32,501 nt of DNA from Deltaproteobacteria bacterium (GCA_026994795.1 JALWQB010000005.1:1-32501), one strand, 5' to 3'; shown: positions 15,613-24,964, counted from the first letter of the stretch. The notes: generated by a model from the letters alone, not told the origin. Numbers and translations: made by a program.

Positions 15613-16410
15613 ATGATTGCATTTTTAAGCGATTTTGGTTTAAAAGACCCTTATGCCGGGATCGTAAAGGGTGTCATAACCTCTATTGCCCCTGATTGCA
15701 GGATAATAGACTTAACGCATCAAATTCCCTTTGGAGATGTCCATTATGCCGCCTTTGTCCTTGATATATCTTATAAGCATTTCCCCATAGGGACAATATT
15801 TTTATGTGTTGTTGACCCAGGGGTAGGCTCAGATAGAATGGGTATTATAGGCGTCTCAAAAAAGGGATATTATTTCGTTGGGCCTGATAACGGGCTATTT
15901 TCCTATATAGAAAAGAGAGAAAAACTGTGTTTTTATAAGATAGAAAACCCCTCTTTTTTCATAAGCAATAATAAAGCGGATATAAGCTCTTCTTTTCATG
16001 GACGAGATATTTTCGCCCCTGTTTGCGCCCATCTTTATAGGGGAGTAAGCCCTTCTGAGATAGGCCCAAGGTTAGATGATAGAGGCCATATAACCTTAGA
16101 GCTTCCATCTGTTAAATCCCATAAATATAACATCAAGGGAAACATCGTATATTTTGATGGATTCGGTAATGCAATTACAAATATAGAGAATGACCTTATA
16201 AAAAAGGCGTTTGGCTCAATGCCAATAACTATAAAGGTTAATGATAAAAAACTGCCTCTTATTAAATTTTATAAGAAGGGGGCGGATAAAGGGGCATTTG
16301 GCATAATAGGAAGTCATGGATTATTAGAGATCTCAGTTTATATGGATAGCGCCAAAGACTATTTAGGGCTTTTTTTAGGCGACAACATAGAATTAGAACC
16401 TTCCAAGTAG
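15613..16410 (+). CDS. SAM hydrolase / SAM hydroxide adenosyltransferase family (DUF62)
   Basis: The family splits S-adenosylmethionine; most members use water to give adenosine and methionine, and a few relatives are fluorinases or chlorinases. The 265-residue protein shows the hallmark FLSDFGLKDPYAGIVKGVI start, DLTHQIPFGDV, VVDPGVGSDR, VGPDNGLFSY, FHGRDIFAPVCAHL and the C-terminal DGFGNAITNI. The Asp of SDFG and the RDIFAP segment match hydroxide-type enzymes; no halogenase-specific change is evident. The ATG at 15613 has a GAGG ribosome-binding site 5-6 nt before it and is preferred over a TTG at 15592. The physiological role is poorly understood. It is divergent from mnmA, and its 3' end overlaps the convergent dciA-like gene by 52 bp. 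Confidence 0.92.
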   Translation: MIAFLSDFGLKDPYAGIVKGVITSIAPDCRIIDLTHQIPFGDVHYAAFVLDISYKHFPIGTIFLCVVDPGVGSDRMGIIGVSKKGYYFVGPDNGLFSYIEKREKLCFYKIENPSFFISNNKADISSSFHGRDIFAPVCAHLYRGVSPSEIGPRLDDRGHITLELPSVKSHKYNIKGNIVYFDGFGNAITNIENDLIKKAFGSMPITIKVNDKKLPLIKFYKKGADKGAFGIIGSHGLLEISVYMDSAKDYLGLFLGDNIELEPSK

Positions 16411-16892
16411 GCTTTCCTCAATTTAAAGGCAATATATAGCCTTTGAAGCCGCTTTTTAAGCTCGGCATCACTGACTCTTCCAGTAATTTCATCCGCTTGC
16501 CTTTTTATCGCTGGCGGTATCTTGGTGTTATTCCCGTTCTTTTTGTTGATTTTATGACCTCTGGGCATATTTTGATTAATTTTATTATGGTCAATTTCTC
16601 CGACTTTTAACCTAATATCAGAAATCTTCGCCCCTTCAGGCAGCCCTTCATTTAATAATGACAATATATTGAGCCTCTCCATAAATAACTGATTCATCCA
16701 GATATGGTCAGCTACTATGACAAACAGGGTATTATCCTTTAACACCTTAACCGGCCATGCGTATTGTGAGACATTATCCCCCACAATCTGCCTCCACTTA
16801 CGCCATATTATCCCCTGAGCCCTGCGCTTCTCCCAACCGGGCCTTCTTTTATATATGTCATCTATTATTGAGGAGAGGCTTTTAATAGTCAT
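16359..16892 (-). CDS. DciA-like DUF721 protein (replicative helicase loader family)
   Basis: A 177-residue protein. The N-terminal 100 residues match DUF721: IIDDIYKRRPGW, then W-x-x-IVGDNVSQYAWPVKVLKDNTLFVIVADHIWMNQLFMER and an IRLKVG segment. DciA is the ancestral bacterial loader of the DnaB helicase, and DUF721 proteins are its relatives. The C-terminal 70 residues are basic, Asn/Lys-rich and probably disordered, apart from a short helical stretch. The stop lies inside the coding sequence of the convergent SAM-hydrolase gene. The start is spaced 194 bp from ssb, which is transcribed the other way, placing two replication-related genes side by side. Confidence 0.85.
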   Translation of the reverse strand: MTIKSLSSIIDDIYKRRPGWEKRRAQGIIWRKWRQIVGDNVSQYAWPVKVLKDNTLFVIVADHIWMNQLFMERLNILSLLNEGLPEGAKISDIRLKVGEIDHNKINQNMPRGHKINKKNGNNTKIPPAIKRQADEITGRVSDAELKKRLQRLYIAFKLRKAYLEGSNSMLSPKKSPK

Positions 16893-16999
16893 TTTATCTT
16901 ATTTTCCTAATGGATTTAGGCGCTCTTAATTATGACCTTATAATAGGCCATAATCCAGATGTCCGCAAGTATGCGTTGACAACAAGGGGATTTAAGACC

Positions 17000-17029
17000 T
17001 TGACTACAGTTATATGTTACTGATAGAAT
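17000..17029 (+). promoter_or_regulatory. probable ssb promoter
   Basis: TTGACT (17000-17005) and TAGAAT (17024-17029) are 18 nt apart, about 57 nt upstream of the ssb ATG. A second TTGACA lies shortly before (16977-16982) without a clear partner. Confidence 0.45.
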
Positions 17030-17086
17030 AATTAAAGACTAAAAAATGATTACGGCCTAAAATAAGAAAGGAGAATTGACTACATT

Positions 17087-17485
17087 ATGGCAAGGGGATT
17101 AAATAAGGTTATGCTCATAGGACATCTGGGGGCGGACCCAGAAATAAGATATACCCAGTCCGGCACCGCTGTCGCCACCTTTAAGATTGCCACCAATTAC
17201 AATGTAAAACGCGGAGAGGAATGGGTTGAAGACACTGAATGGCACAGGGTGGTAGCATGGGAGAGGCTTGCGGATATAGCAAGTCAATATCTCAAAAAGG
17301 GGATGCTTGTCTATATAGAGGGCAAGATGAAGACAAGGACATGGGAAGACCAAGACGGCAACAAGCGCTGGATAACTGAGGTGCTGGCAAGAGATATACA
17401 GATGTTAGGGCCTAAGGGCGCGCAGACATCCTCTGAAAGCGAGCTTGAGCCTCCCCCTATAGAGGAAGAGGACGTGCCATTTTAA
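17087..17485 (+). CDS. ssb: single-stranded DNA-binding protein
   Basis: SSB coats single-stranded DNA during replication and repair and recruits partners through its acidic tail. The 132-residue protein has the OB-fold start [45 protein letters not shown] and [18 protein letters not shown] short linker ends in the acidic tip EEEDVPF, the protein-interaction tail. The GGAG ribosome-binding site is 13 nt from the ATG, longer than usual, but no other in-frame start is available. The next gene starts 13 bp later, so they are probably co-transcribed. Confidence 0.97.
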   Translation: MARGLNKVMLIGHLGADPEIRYTQSGTAVATFKIATNYNVKRGEEWVEDTEWHRVVAWERLADIASQYLKKGMLVYIEGKMKTRTWEDQDGNKRWITEVLARDIQMLGPKGAQTSSESELEPPPIEEEDVPF

Positions 17486-17497
17486 CAAGCAGGCCGG

Positions 17498-18664
17498 ATG
17501 AAACATAAAAAGGGGGCTCTTTATACCGGTCTTTGCTCTCAAATAGAGCCGCTCATTATAGATGCAATAGAGAAAAGGCTCTTTCCGGGCTGTGCGATTG
17601 GGGTATGGGACAAAGAGGCAGGCGATGCCCTATTATGCTGGGGGAGAGAGACGTACGCCCCCGACCATCTACCTATCACGCCATATACCATCTTTGACCT
17701 CGCCTCTTTGACAAAACCCCTTTCAACCACCCTATTAACTGCCTACCTTATATCTCATAAGGAGATAGGGCGTGAAGAGATCGGGCTTGAAACCTCTCTT
17801 GGAGATATTGCCCAATACTTGCCCTGCTGCCCCGAGGACAAACAAGGGTTGACGATAGCTGATTTATTATGCCATACGGCAGGGTTTCCACCATATCTGC
17901 CATTATATAAGATGGCAGGGTCAAAGGACGAATATTTAAAGATTATCTTAAACGCTGATATATCAGCCTCTTGGGCTGACTTTGGATATAAGACAGGGCG
18001 ATACAGAAGAAATTGGGAGAAGGCTCATAAAAAAAGGGTCTATAGTGATTTAGGCTTTATACTGCTCGGCATCATATTAGAGAGGATATTTGATATGCCT
18101 TTAAATGAGGCTTTTAATGCCTATATACTGCCGTTTTGGGAAATAAAATCAGACCTAATAGGATATAGCGAAATATGCGCCCATAAAAATTCTATCGCCC
18201 CAACCTTAAAGTGTACTGAAAGGCTTCGTTTTATAAGGGGAGAGGTAAATGACCTTAATGCATGGAAGGCGGGAGGGATATGTGGACATGCAGGGCTTTT
18301 TGCATCATTAAGCTCCATTTTAGCCATGCTGAAACATCTATATAATGACCTCTCAGATAACTTTAACTCTCCATCCAATACCTTTATGCCAACTTCTGTT
18401 AAACAGGCTATCCTGTCCTGTCCAAGCCTTGGATTTGATACCCCCTCTTTAAGAAATTCTCAGGCAGGAAAAAGATTTTCCTCTGCCTCTATCGGCCACC
18501 TTGGATATACGGGGACATCCTTTTGGATAGATATGGAGCAGGGGATAATAATTACTGTATTGACAAACAGGACTTACCCCTATGACTCCAGCGATAGCAG
18601 GGAATTAATAAAGATATTCCGGCGAAACATACATGATGCAATAATAGAGGCGCTCAGGGGGTAA
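17498..18664 (+). CDS. serine hydrolase, class C beta-lactamase / esterase family
   Basis: A 388-residue member of the beta-lactamase-like serine hydrolases. The active-site S70-x-x-K73 lies in DLASLTKPL, the second motif is Y182-S-D in VYSDLGFILLG, and the third is the HLGYTGTS segment near 334-341. Typical family features TPYTIFDLAS, HTAGFPPY and CGHAGLFAS are present. No signal peptide is visible, so it is probably cytoplasmic, or an unusual N-terminus hides export. The family includes esterases and peptidases as well as true lactamases, so antibiotic resistance should not be assumed. It follows ssb after 12 bp and precedes the membrane protein by 8 bp. Confidence 0.88.
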   Translation: MKHKKGALYTGLCSQIEPLIIDAIEKRLFPGCAIGVWDKEAGDALLCWGRETYAPDHLPITPYTIFDLASLTKPLSTTLLTAYLISHKEIGREEIGLETSLGDIAQYLPCCPEDKQGLTIADLLCHTAGFPPYLPLYKMAGSKDEYLKIILNADISASWADFGYKTGRYRRNWEKAHKKRVYSDLGFILLGIILERIFDMPLNEAFNAYILPFWEIKSDLIGYSEICAHKNSIAPTLKCTERLRFIRGEVNDLNAWKAGGICGHAGLFASLSSILAMLKHLYNDLSDNFNSPSNTFMPTSVKQAILSCPSLGFDTPSLRNSQAGKRFSSASIGHLGYTGTSFWIDMEQGIIITVLTNRTYPYDSSDSRELIKIFRRNIHDAIIEALRG

Positions 18665-18672
18665 TTGGAACC

Positions 18673-19974
18673 TTGTATATTATCTCTTTGTATCTTATAC
18701 CATATATTGCCATTATATCCTATGTCTTATATTTTCCCTATATCCCCATGCAGGACTTTCCTGATTGGTTATATCAGGGACACTTATTCGGCATGTTGTT
18801 AAAAGGCGATTTCCCCCCCTGCGTCTCTCTGAATGATTATATAGCCCCAAATATCATTTCCACTCTTATTATAGGCATATTGTCCACAATGGCTCCACCG
18901 CTTATAGCAGGCAAGATATTTTTGACGCTTTTATTGTGCCTACTCTTTTATGGTATCTATTTTTATATAAAAAAAAGCCAGCTAAACGACTGCCAAATCA
19001 TAGCCTCCTCCATAGCCTTTATGCTCTCCTTTAATTTCAATTTTTTTCATGGAAATGTAAATTTTCTATTTTCCCTTTCAGTGGCCTTCATAGGAGGGGC
19101 ATATATATTATACTATAAAGAATTAAAAGGCTTATGGTTAGTTCTAATAAATTTTATAGGGTTTTTATCACATTTTTTTGGATATTGCCTGTTAGGGCTT
19201 TGTCTTTTATCAAGATTGCTCTATGATGAACGCTATTCTCTCAAAAAGAAAACGGTTTTATTTTTATCATCGCACCTTATCCCATTGGCATTATTCGTCC
19301 ATTATCTTTTAAATAGAGAGTATAGTCATTCAACTCTCGCTTATGGGGGCTCTATAATAAATTTTTTATTCAAAAAGCTCTCTATATTTGCCCTGTATTT
19401 TTCCTTGTTTCAGGGCCTGTCAGGATGTTATTCGCCTCCTCTTCTTTTACAGTATCTAAACTGGATTACGATGTCGTTTTTCATGGGTATTATCATCTTA
19501 TCATTTGCCTCTAAAGCTGTTTTCTATTCTAACGCAAACAGACTCTTAAATAAAAACGATAATATTATCAAAAGATTAATGTTAATAATCTCAGCGCTGA
19601 CAATAGTATTTATTATTCTTCCCATTAACTGCTGCGGGATAATAAGGCCATCTGAACGATTAGTTATATTCTGGTTTGTTACATCACTATTAATTTGCCT
19701 GCCACTATTAAAGTCCTTAACCCCAAGGCTCTTTAAGTTTATAAAGATATCCTTTTTATTCTTAACTATATTGTGTTATTTAAATTTAATTATGATGACA
19801 TTCAAATATAATGACTTTTTAGCCCATAACATCATTCCTCAAAACTCTTATCCCCAACAAAATGGTTTCCAGTTTCATGACGCCTTTTCAAGACTGCGTT
19901 ATTATAAGGCTATAAGAGACAAAGAATGTATTGGGGGATTTTCTACGGGATTATTTAATTTTAAAGGCAGATAA
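18673..19974 (+). CDS. polytopic membrane protein, possibly GT-C-like
   Basis: A 433-residue hydrophobic protein with about ten membrane segments, starting at residue 3 (YIISLYLIPYIAIISYVLYF). The first non-cytoplasmic loop holds MQDFPDWLYQGHLFG, an acidic, aromatic loop in the position where GT-C glycosyltransferases keep catalytic Asp residues. I cannot assign it to a named family. The start is TTG at 18673, eight bases after the serine hydrolase, with AGGGGG about 12 nt upstream; a later start is possible. The region is more AT-rich than its neighbours, as expected for Phe/Leu/Ile-rich protein. A cell-envelope role is a guess from topology only. Confidence 0.75.
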   Translation: MYIISLYLIPYIAIISYVLYFPYIPMQDFPDWLYQGHLFGMLLKGDFPPCVSLNDYIAPNIISTLIIGILSTMAPPLIAGKIFLTLLLCLLFYGIYFYIKKSQLNDCQIIASSIAFMLSFNFNFFHGNVNFLFSLSVAFIGGAYILYYKELKGLWLVLINFIGFLSHFFGYCLLGLCLLSRLLYDERYSLKKKTVLFLSSHLIPLALFVHYLLNREYSHSTLAYGGSIINFLFKKLSIFALYFSLFQGLSGCYSPPLLLQYLNWITMSFFMGIIILSFASKAVFYSNANRLLNKNDNIIKRLMLIISALTIVFIILPINCCGIIRPSERLVIFWFVTSLLICLPLLKSLTPRLFKFIKISFLFLTILCYLNLIMMTFKYNDFLAHNIIPQNSYPQQNGFQFHDAFSRLRYYKAIRDKECIGGFSTGLFNFKGR

Positions 19975-20006
19975 ATTGCTTTATTAAGGAATTAAGTTAT
20001 TTTCTA

Positions 20007-20879
20007 TCAATTATTAAGTAATAAGTTATTATACAATATTATATCAATAGCGGTAAAAAAGAAGAGTATAAGGCTTACAAGGCCATTAAGTGTAAAAAAT
20101 GCAAGGTTCATTCTGGAGAGGTCAGAGGGAGATATTACCCTTCTTTGCATTATAAATAATATTGATACACCCACAAGCCCTGCATAATAGACTGCGCCCC
20201 TTGTTGTCATTATCCCTATGATAACAAAGATAAAAAATGAGACAACATGGAATATCGCCGATATAATAAACGCCCTTTTTAGGCCAAGCCATGAGGGGAT
20301 GGAATAAAGCCCTGCCTCTCTATCAAAATCCTTATCAAGGCATGCATACAATATGTCAAAGCCCGCTACCCAAAACATTACCCCTATTGATATTAATATA
20401 GGGGTTATTGAAATTGAGCCCTTTACTGCTACCCAGCCTGCAAGTGGAGCCATGCCTATTGCAAGCCCTAAGAACAGATGGCACAATGGGGTAAAGCGTT
20501 TTGTGTATGAATATGCAAGTATTATAAAATAGATAAATGGAGACAGTATAAAAGATAACCTATTCAGGAGATAGGCGGCTCCAAAAAAGGCGCAGGAAGA
20601 CATTATTACCATTGCCCATGCCTCAAAAAGGCTCACTTCTCCCGTTACTAACTGACGGCTCTTTGTCCTTGGGTTTTTCGCATCATAGTCTCTATCAACT
20701 ATCCTGTTAAATGACATTGCTGCTGTCCTTCCCCCGACCATCCCAAGCAATATTAAAAGGGATGTCCTCATATCAGGAAACCCATCTTTAGAAAGCATTG
20801 CGCCCATAAATGCAAAAGGCAGGGCAAAGACAGTATGCTCAAACTTTATCATCTCAAAAAGGGCTAATAATCGTTTCAT
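20007..20879 (-). CDS. UbiA-family polyprenyltransferase (quinone biosynthesis, MqnP/UbiA-like)
   Basis: UbiA-family enzymes attach a polyprenyl chain to an aromatic acceptor in the membrane. The 290-residue protein has eight or nine membrane segments. It carries both Mg-prenyl-diphosphate motifs: N58RIVDRDYD66 and D175ILYACLDKDFD186. The pattern FEHTVFALPFAFMGA and SFNRIVDRDYDAKNPRT is that of proteins labelled 4-hydroxybenzoate prenyltransferase. In anaerobes these often serve as MqnP in futalosine-route menaquinone synthesis; which applies here cannot be settled without the rest of the pathway. It lies 13 bp downstream of rfbB and is probably co-transcribed with it. Confidence 0.9.
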   Translation of the reverse strand: MKRLLALFEMIKFEHTVFALPFAFMGAMLSKDGFPDMRTSLLILLGMVGGRTAAMSFNRIVDRDYDAKNPRTKSRQLVTGEVSLFEAWAMVIMSSCAFFGAAYLLNRLSFILSPFIYFIILAYSYTKRFTPLCHLFLGLAIGMAPLAGWVAVKGSISITPILISIGVMFWVAGFDILYACLDKDFDREAGLYSIPSWLGLKRAFIISAIFHVVSFFIFVIIGIMTTRGAVYYAGLVGVSILFIMQRRVISPSDLSRMNLAFFTLNGLVSLILFFFTAIDIILYNNLLLNN

Positions 20880-20892
20880 TTATAATGTCTCT

Positions 20893-21879
20893 TTACTTTG
20901 CGTTTTTTAATAATTTTTTCCACCAATCCACATTTTCTCTATACCAATTAATAGTATCATATATGCCCTGTTCAAATTCTATCTTAGGAAACCAGCCAAG
21001 CTCATTTCTTGCCTTATCTATATTCATTGCATAGCGCCTGTCATGTCCCAACCTGTCAGCGACAAAGGTTATGAGCCCCTCCCCCTTATTAAGGGTCCCT
21101 AATATCAGTTTTACTATTTCAAGATTTGTCTTCTCGCATTCACCGCCAAGATTATAGACATCTCCAATCTTACCTTTCTCAAGGGCCGCCAGAATTCCCC
21201 TGCAGTGGTCATCAACATGTATCCAGTCCCTTATGTTCATTCCATCACCATATACTGGCAAAGGCATATCCTGCATAGCGTTAATTGTCATTAGGGGCAT
21301 TAACTTTTCAGGATATTGATATGGGCCGTAATTGTTAGAGCATCGCGTTATAATTATCGGTATGCCATAGGTCTTAATTGCTGCCCTTAACAGAAAATCG
21401 GCAGATGCCTTTGATGCGGCATAGGGGCTGTTTGGGGCAAGGGGAGTAGTCTCTTTAAATGGAGGATCATCTGGGCCAAGGCTTCCATATACCTCATCAG
21501 TTGACACATGGAGCAGTACCTTTACCCTTGCATCGCCTGCCTCCCTTATTGTATCTATAATTGTCTGAACCCCAATACAGTTAGTTGTTATAAAGGGATA
21601 GGCATCTTTTATCGAACGGTCAACATGGGTTTCAGCAGCAAAGTTTACAATGGCATCTGCCTCGCTTATAATATCTCTTATGATGTCCCTGTCCTCAATC
21701 CTTCCATGAACAAACTGATATCTTGGATTATCTTCTATATCCCTTAAATTATCAAGATTTCCAGCATAAGTAAGGGCATCTAAGTTTATTATATCCCAGT
21801 TTCTCTCCTTTATAATAAGGCGAATAAAATTACTTCCAATAAAGCCAGCTCCACCTGTTACGAGTATCTTTTTAAACAT
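20893..21879 (-). CDS. rfbB: dTDP-glucose 4,6-dehydratase
   Basis: RmlB/RfbB converts dTDP-glucose to dTDP-4-keto-6-deoxyglucose for L-rhamnose and other surface sugars. The 328-residue short-chain dehydrogenase has the NAD-binding TGGAGFIGSNF (8-18), VNFAAETHVDRSI, STDEVYGSLG, the catalytic Y-x3-K in SPYAASKASADFL, TRCSNNYGPYQYPEKLMPL and VYGDGMNIRDWIHVDDHC. Length is standard. The other rml genes are not in the window. The nearby waaA and the GT-C-like membrane protein fit a general envelope theme but are not in one cluster. Confidence 0.96.
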   Translation of the reverse strand: MFKKILVTGGAGFIGSNFIRLIIKERNWDIINLDALTYAGNLDNLRDIEDNPRYQFVHGRIEDRDIIRDIISEADAIVNFAAETHVDRSIKDAYPFITTNCIGVQTIIDTIREAGDARVKVLLHVSTDEVYGSLGPDDPPFKETTPLAPNSPYAASKASADFLLRAAIKTYGIPIIITRCSNNYGPYQYPEKLMPLMTINAMQDMPLPVYGDGMNIRDWIHVDDHCRGILAALEKGKIGDVYNLGGECEKTNLEIVKLILGTLNKGEGLITFVADRLGHDRRYAMNIDKARNELGWFPKIEFEQGIYDTINWYRENVDWWKKLLKNAK

Positions 21880-21957
21880 ATTTTAAATGTCCCTTTCTTC
21901 ACTTTATATCTCTATAATTTTCTTCATATTTTTTTAAATAATACTTAATATGCCTTT

Positions 21958-23085
21958 CTAAATCTCATCTTTTTCATTAAATGCCGCATCCCAGTCTTTC
22001 CACACAGGGTCATAGCCATGTCTTTTTATATACTGATATACCTCTTGAGGGGAACGCCTATCGTGTATATCAAACTGAGCGGCGCTATCACGGCTCTGTC
22101 CTGTATATCCGCCTGGCATCGTGCAAGAGCCAGCGCTCATCTGGGTTATGCCAAGTGGAAGCAGGTTATTTCTGAGCCCTTCCCTTTCTCTCGTAGATAG
22201 GACTATGCCTGCATCATGTATAAGAAGCCTCATTGCGCATATAAGCTGAACCAGATTTTTATCGGATACAGGGCTTAATGGCCTGAATCCGCCCTCAGCA
22301 TGACATATCCGCGGAAAGGATATGGTTACAAGGCTTTGCCAGCAGCGCTTTGAGAGATAAAGTGCATGAAGGCCCGTAAAAAATCCATCTATCCTGAAGT
22401 CTGAAAGCCCCAAGAGCGCCCCAATGCCTATACGCCTCATACCCGCCTTTGCCCCCCTTTCAGGGGTAAGCAGCCTCCAGACATAATCACGCTTCTTCCC
22501 CCTGGGATGAAGCCGTATATAGAGGTCCTTATCGTATGTCTCCTGATAGATTGTAAGCCCGTCAACCCCTGCCTTTATAAGCCTTTTGTATTCATCCACT
22601 GTAAGGGGAAATATCTCTATGGAAATTGAGCTAAAAAGATGAGAAAGCCTCTTTACCGCCTCTTCTATAAGGTCTATCCCGCACCTGTCCGGCGCCTCAC
22701 CTGTAAGAAGCAATATATGGCGAAATCCATTGTAATATAGAAATTTTGCCTCTTTTTCTATCTCTTCAATAGTCAGCGTCTTTCTGTTTATCTTATTTTT
22801 TACGTTAAACCCGCAGTAAAGACACGAATTAGAACATTCATTTGATATGTATAAAGGGGCATACAGGAGTATGGTATTGCCAAACCTCTTTTGGGTTATA
22901 TAATGGGCATTTTGAGCCATCTGCTCTAAAAAATCTTCTGCAGCAGGGGATAAAAGAGCCATAAAGTCATAAATGTCTATCTTATCCTGTAATAGAGCCC
23001 TCTTGACATCTTTGGGCGAAGCATTATAGATTATTTCTTTTACCTTATCAGGGCTAAAGCGCTTAATAGTGTCTAAAAAGGTCAT
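21958..23085 (-). CDS. thiH: 2-iminoacetate synthase (tyrosine lyase) ThiH
   Basis: ThiH is a radical-SAM enzyme that cleaves tyrosine to dehydroglycine (2-iminoacetate) and p-cresol, supplying the glycine-derived part of the thiazole ring in anaerobes. The 375-residue protein has C84-x3-C88-x2-C91 (ECSNSCLYCGF), LLTGEAPDRCG, VDGLTIYQETYDKDLYIRLHPRGKKRDY, RIGIGALLGLSDFR and the C-terminal ISAGS-like segment QMSAGSCTMPGGY. Last gene of the thiFSGH cluster, 74 bp after thiG. Using ThiH rather than the oxygen-dependent oxidase ThiO fits an anaerobic or low-oxygen life. Confidence 0.96.
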   Translation of the reverse strand: MTFLDTIKRFSPDKVKEIIYNASPKDVKRALLQDKIDIYDFMALLSPAAEDFLEQMAQNAHYITQKRFGNTILLYAPLYISNECSNSCLYCGFNVKNKINRKTLTIEEIEKEAKFLYYNGFRHILLLTGEAPDRCGIDLIEEAVKRLSHLFSSISIEIFPLTVDEYKRLIKAGVDGLTIYQETYDKDLYIRLHPRGKKRDYVWRLLTPERGAKAGMRRIGIGALLGLSDFRIDGFFTGLHALYLSKRCWQSLVTISFPRICHAEGGFRPLSPVSDKNLVQLICAMRLLIHDAGIVLSTREREGLRNNLLPLGITQMSAGSCTMPGGYTGQSRDSAAQFDIHDRRSPQEVYQYIKRHGYDPVWKDWDAAFNEKDEI

Positions 23086-23159
23086 ATCCTGATTATTGTC
23101 CCTATTGTCTGTATGTTTTCCAAATATATTCTAACCATATTACAGCGCATAATTTGAGG

Positions 23160-24002
23160 CTATTCATATAAAAAGTCAGTAAGCGGGCTTGAGGCAGATG
23201 CCTTTACGCCCTGTTCTGGAAGACCTGCAAGAAATGCCGTCCTGCCTGCCTCTACTGAAAGCCTGAATGCCCTTGCCATATCAGGAGGAGATGGGCTTAC
23301 TGCAATAGCAGTATTGACAAGCACGGCATCCGCCCCCATCTCCATTGCCTCAGCAGCATGAGACGGGGCGCCAAGCCCTGCATCAACGACAACAGGAACT
23401 GTTGCCTGCTCAATTATTATTGCTATCTGCTCCCTTGTCTTAATCCCCCTATTTGTGCCAATTGGGGCGCCAAGAGGCATTACAGTTGCTGCGCCGATAT
23501 CTTGAAGCCTCTTTGCAAGCACAGGGTCTGCATTTATATAAGGAAGCACTGTAAAGCCCTCCTTCACAAGCACTCTGGCGGCCTTCAATGTCTCAACAGG
23601 GTCAGGGAGGAGATAATAAGGGTCAGGAGTAACTTCAAGTTTTACCCATGGCTCGCATCCTGCCGCCCTTGAAAGCCTTGCAAGCCTTACAGCCTCTTCA
23701 GCATCCCTTGCCCCGCTGGTGTTTGGAAGCAAAAGATATTTATCCCTGTCTATATAACGCAACATATTATCGTCAGGATTATTAATCTCTACCCTCCTCA
23801 GGGCCACAGTTACTATTTGCGCCCCTGACGCCTCTATTGCCATGAGCATAATCTCGGGAGAAGAAAACTTACCAGTCCCCACCATAAGACGAGACGAAAA
23901 TGCCCTTCCGCTTATAATCAGCTTATCATCCTTCAGAGTATCCACATTGTCATTAACAGTATCATGCCCAACAATATGACGCCCTATTTCTCCCATGATC
24001 AC
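23160..24002 (-). CDS. thiG: thiazole synthase
   Basis: ThiG builds the thiazole phosphate of thiamine from deoxyxylulose 5-phosphate, dehydroglycine and ThiS-thiocarboxylate. The 280-residue TIM-barrel protein has [43 protein letters not shown] (with the Schiff-base lysine), [44 protein letters not shown] and [11 protein letters not shown]. It carries about 20 extra N-terminal residues compared with the usual 256 or so. The GTG at 24002 directly follows the thiS stop; an ATG two codons later (23996) suits the GGAGGAGG site better. Confidence 0.97.
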   Translation of the reverse strand: MIMGEIGRHIVGHDTVNDNVDTLKDDKLIISGRAFSSRLMVGTGKFSSPEIMLMAIEASGAQIVTVALRRVEINNPDDNMLRYIDRDKYLLLPNTSGARDAEEAVRLARLSRAAGCEPWVKLEVTPDPYYLLPDPVETLKAARVLVKEGFTVLPYINADPVLAKRLQDIGAATVMPLGAPIGTNRGIKTREQIAIIIEQATVPVVVDAGLGAPSHAAEAMEMGADAVLVNTAIAVSPSPPDMARAFRLSVEAGRTAFLAGLPEQGVKASASSPLTDFLYE

Positions 24003-24278
24003 TTATCCTCCTCCCACAAAACTCACTATTTCAATCCTATCACCATGATTTAACGATATATTATTAAACTCTTCCCTCAGAGCTATCTTTTTATTTATCT
24101 CAACAGCTACTTTTAACGGGTCAATATTGAGCTCAGAAAGCAAGGCTGATATGGTATAAGATTGAGGCAGCGCTCGGTCTTTTCCATTTATTGAAACCGT
24201 TATTGAAGATTTACCCCTATAATTTTGTATAGGCTCTTTTGTAATAACAGCGTCCCTCTTTTCATCTATATCATTCAT
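24003..24278 (-). CDS. thiS: sulfur carrier protein ThiS, N-terminally extended
   Basis: ThiS is a ubiquitin-fold carrier whose C-terminal glycine is adenylated by ThiF and then thiocarboxylated to deliver sulfur to ThiG. The last 66 residues are a complete ThiS (ITVSINGKDRALPQ, ISALLSELNI, VAVEINKKIALREEF, GDRIEIVSFVGGG) ending in the functional Gly-Gly. About 25 hydrophilic residues precede it, which most ThiS proteins lack. The ATG at 24278 has a good AGAGGGGAG site, and no methionine lies at the domain edge, so the extension looks real. The stop codon abuts the thiG start. Confidence 0.93.
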   Translation of the reverse strand: MNDIDEKRDAVITKEPIQNYRGKSSITVSINGKDRALPQSYTISALLSELNIDPLKVAVEINKKIALREEFNNISLNHGDRIEIVSFVGGG

Positions 24279-24337
24279 AGCGCTCCCCTCTTTTCAGGAT
24301 GCTAATAATGCATAGTTCGCTAAATTAAATTAACCAC

Positions 24338-24964
24338 TTATGGAGTTAATCCAAGCAATAGACGTATAACAGCGTTGGCCTGATGAGAAAACGCAATCCC
24401 CACCCTTGTCGCCATTAAGGGCGTATCAGGGCCAACCTCTGTCTTTCCATCTCCCACTATATATAAATTATCGCTATGCCTTTTGGTCTTTATAGTGCTG
24501 GCCTTACCATATCCTGCTATGCCAGAGGCAGCTATTATGGGTTTATTCGGGTGCCTCAACCTCACTGCCTCTATTAGCATAGCCTTTTCTTCTGCCTTGT
24601 CAAATGCCTCCACTAATACATCTACAGGGTCAAATATAGATATATTCTCATGAGTAACCCGCAAACAATGCGCCTCTATCTTTAAATAGGGATTGATGCT
24701 TTTAAGGTTTTGTGTTATCGCCTCTGTCTTCTTAATGCCTATCTGTTCAATAAAATATTGCTGTCTGTGGATATTAGAAGGGTCAACAATATCAAAATCA
24801 GCCAAGACAAACGCCCCAACGCCTGCCCTTGCAAGCAAGACAGCGACGCCTGAACCAAGACCCCCTAAACCTGCTATGCCTACAGTGGCGCCTTTAAGCC
24901 TTTCGTGAACTCTAAGCCCATGCCTCTCAATAAAGATATTATCAAATTCCCGCTCTGTAAGCAC
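24338..24964 (-). CDS. thiF: ThiF-family adenylyltransferase
   Basis: ThiF adenylates the ThiS C-terminus. The 208-residue E1-like protein has the nucleotide-binding GIAGLGGLGSGVAVLLARAGVG (31-52), VLADFDIVDPSNIHRQQYF with the conserved Asp/Arg residues, IGIKKTEA and the ASGIAGYGKA segment. It belongs to the short class found in thiFSGH clusters of anaerobes, lacking the zinc CxxC pairs of E. coli ThiF. GTG start with only a weak AAGGG site nearby. It is 59 bp upstream of thiS and is probably the first thi gene of the operon; the rubredoxin gene lies 128 bp further upstream on the same strand. No TPP riboswitch was recognised in that gap. Confidence 0.92.
   Translation of the reverse strand: MLTEREFDNIFIERHGLRVHERLKGATVGIAGLGGLGSGVAVLLARAGVGAFVLADFDIVDPSNIHRQQYFIEQIGIKKTEAITQNLKSINPYLKIEAHCLRVTHENISIFDPVDVLVEAFDKAEEKAMLIEAVRLRHPNKPIIAASGIAGYGKASTIKTKRHSDNLYIVGDGKTEVGPDTPLMATRVGIAFSHQANAVIRLLLGLTP

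Noticed and set aside
17498-18664. Antibiotic-resistance beta-lactamase
   Set aside because: The motifs are those of the broad serine-hydrolase family; no signal peptide and no lactamase-specific features support resistance.
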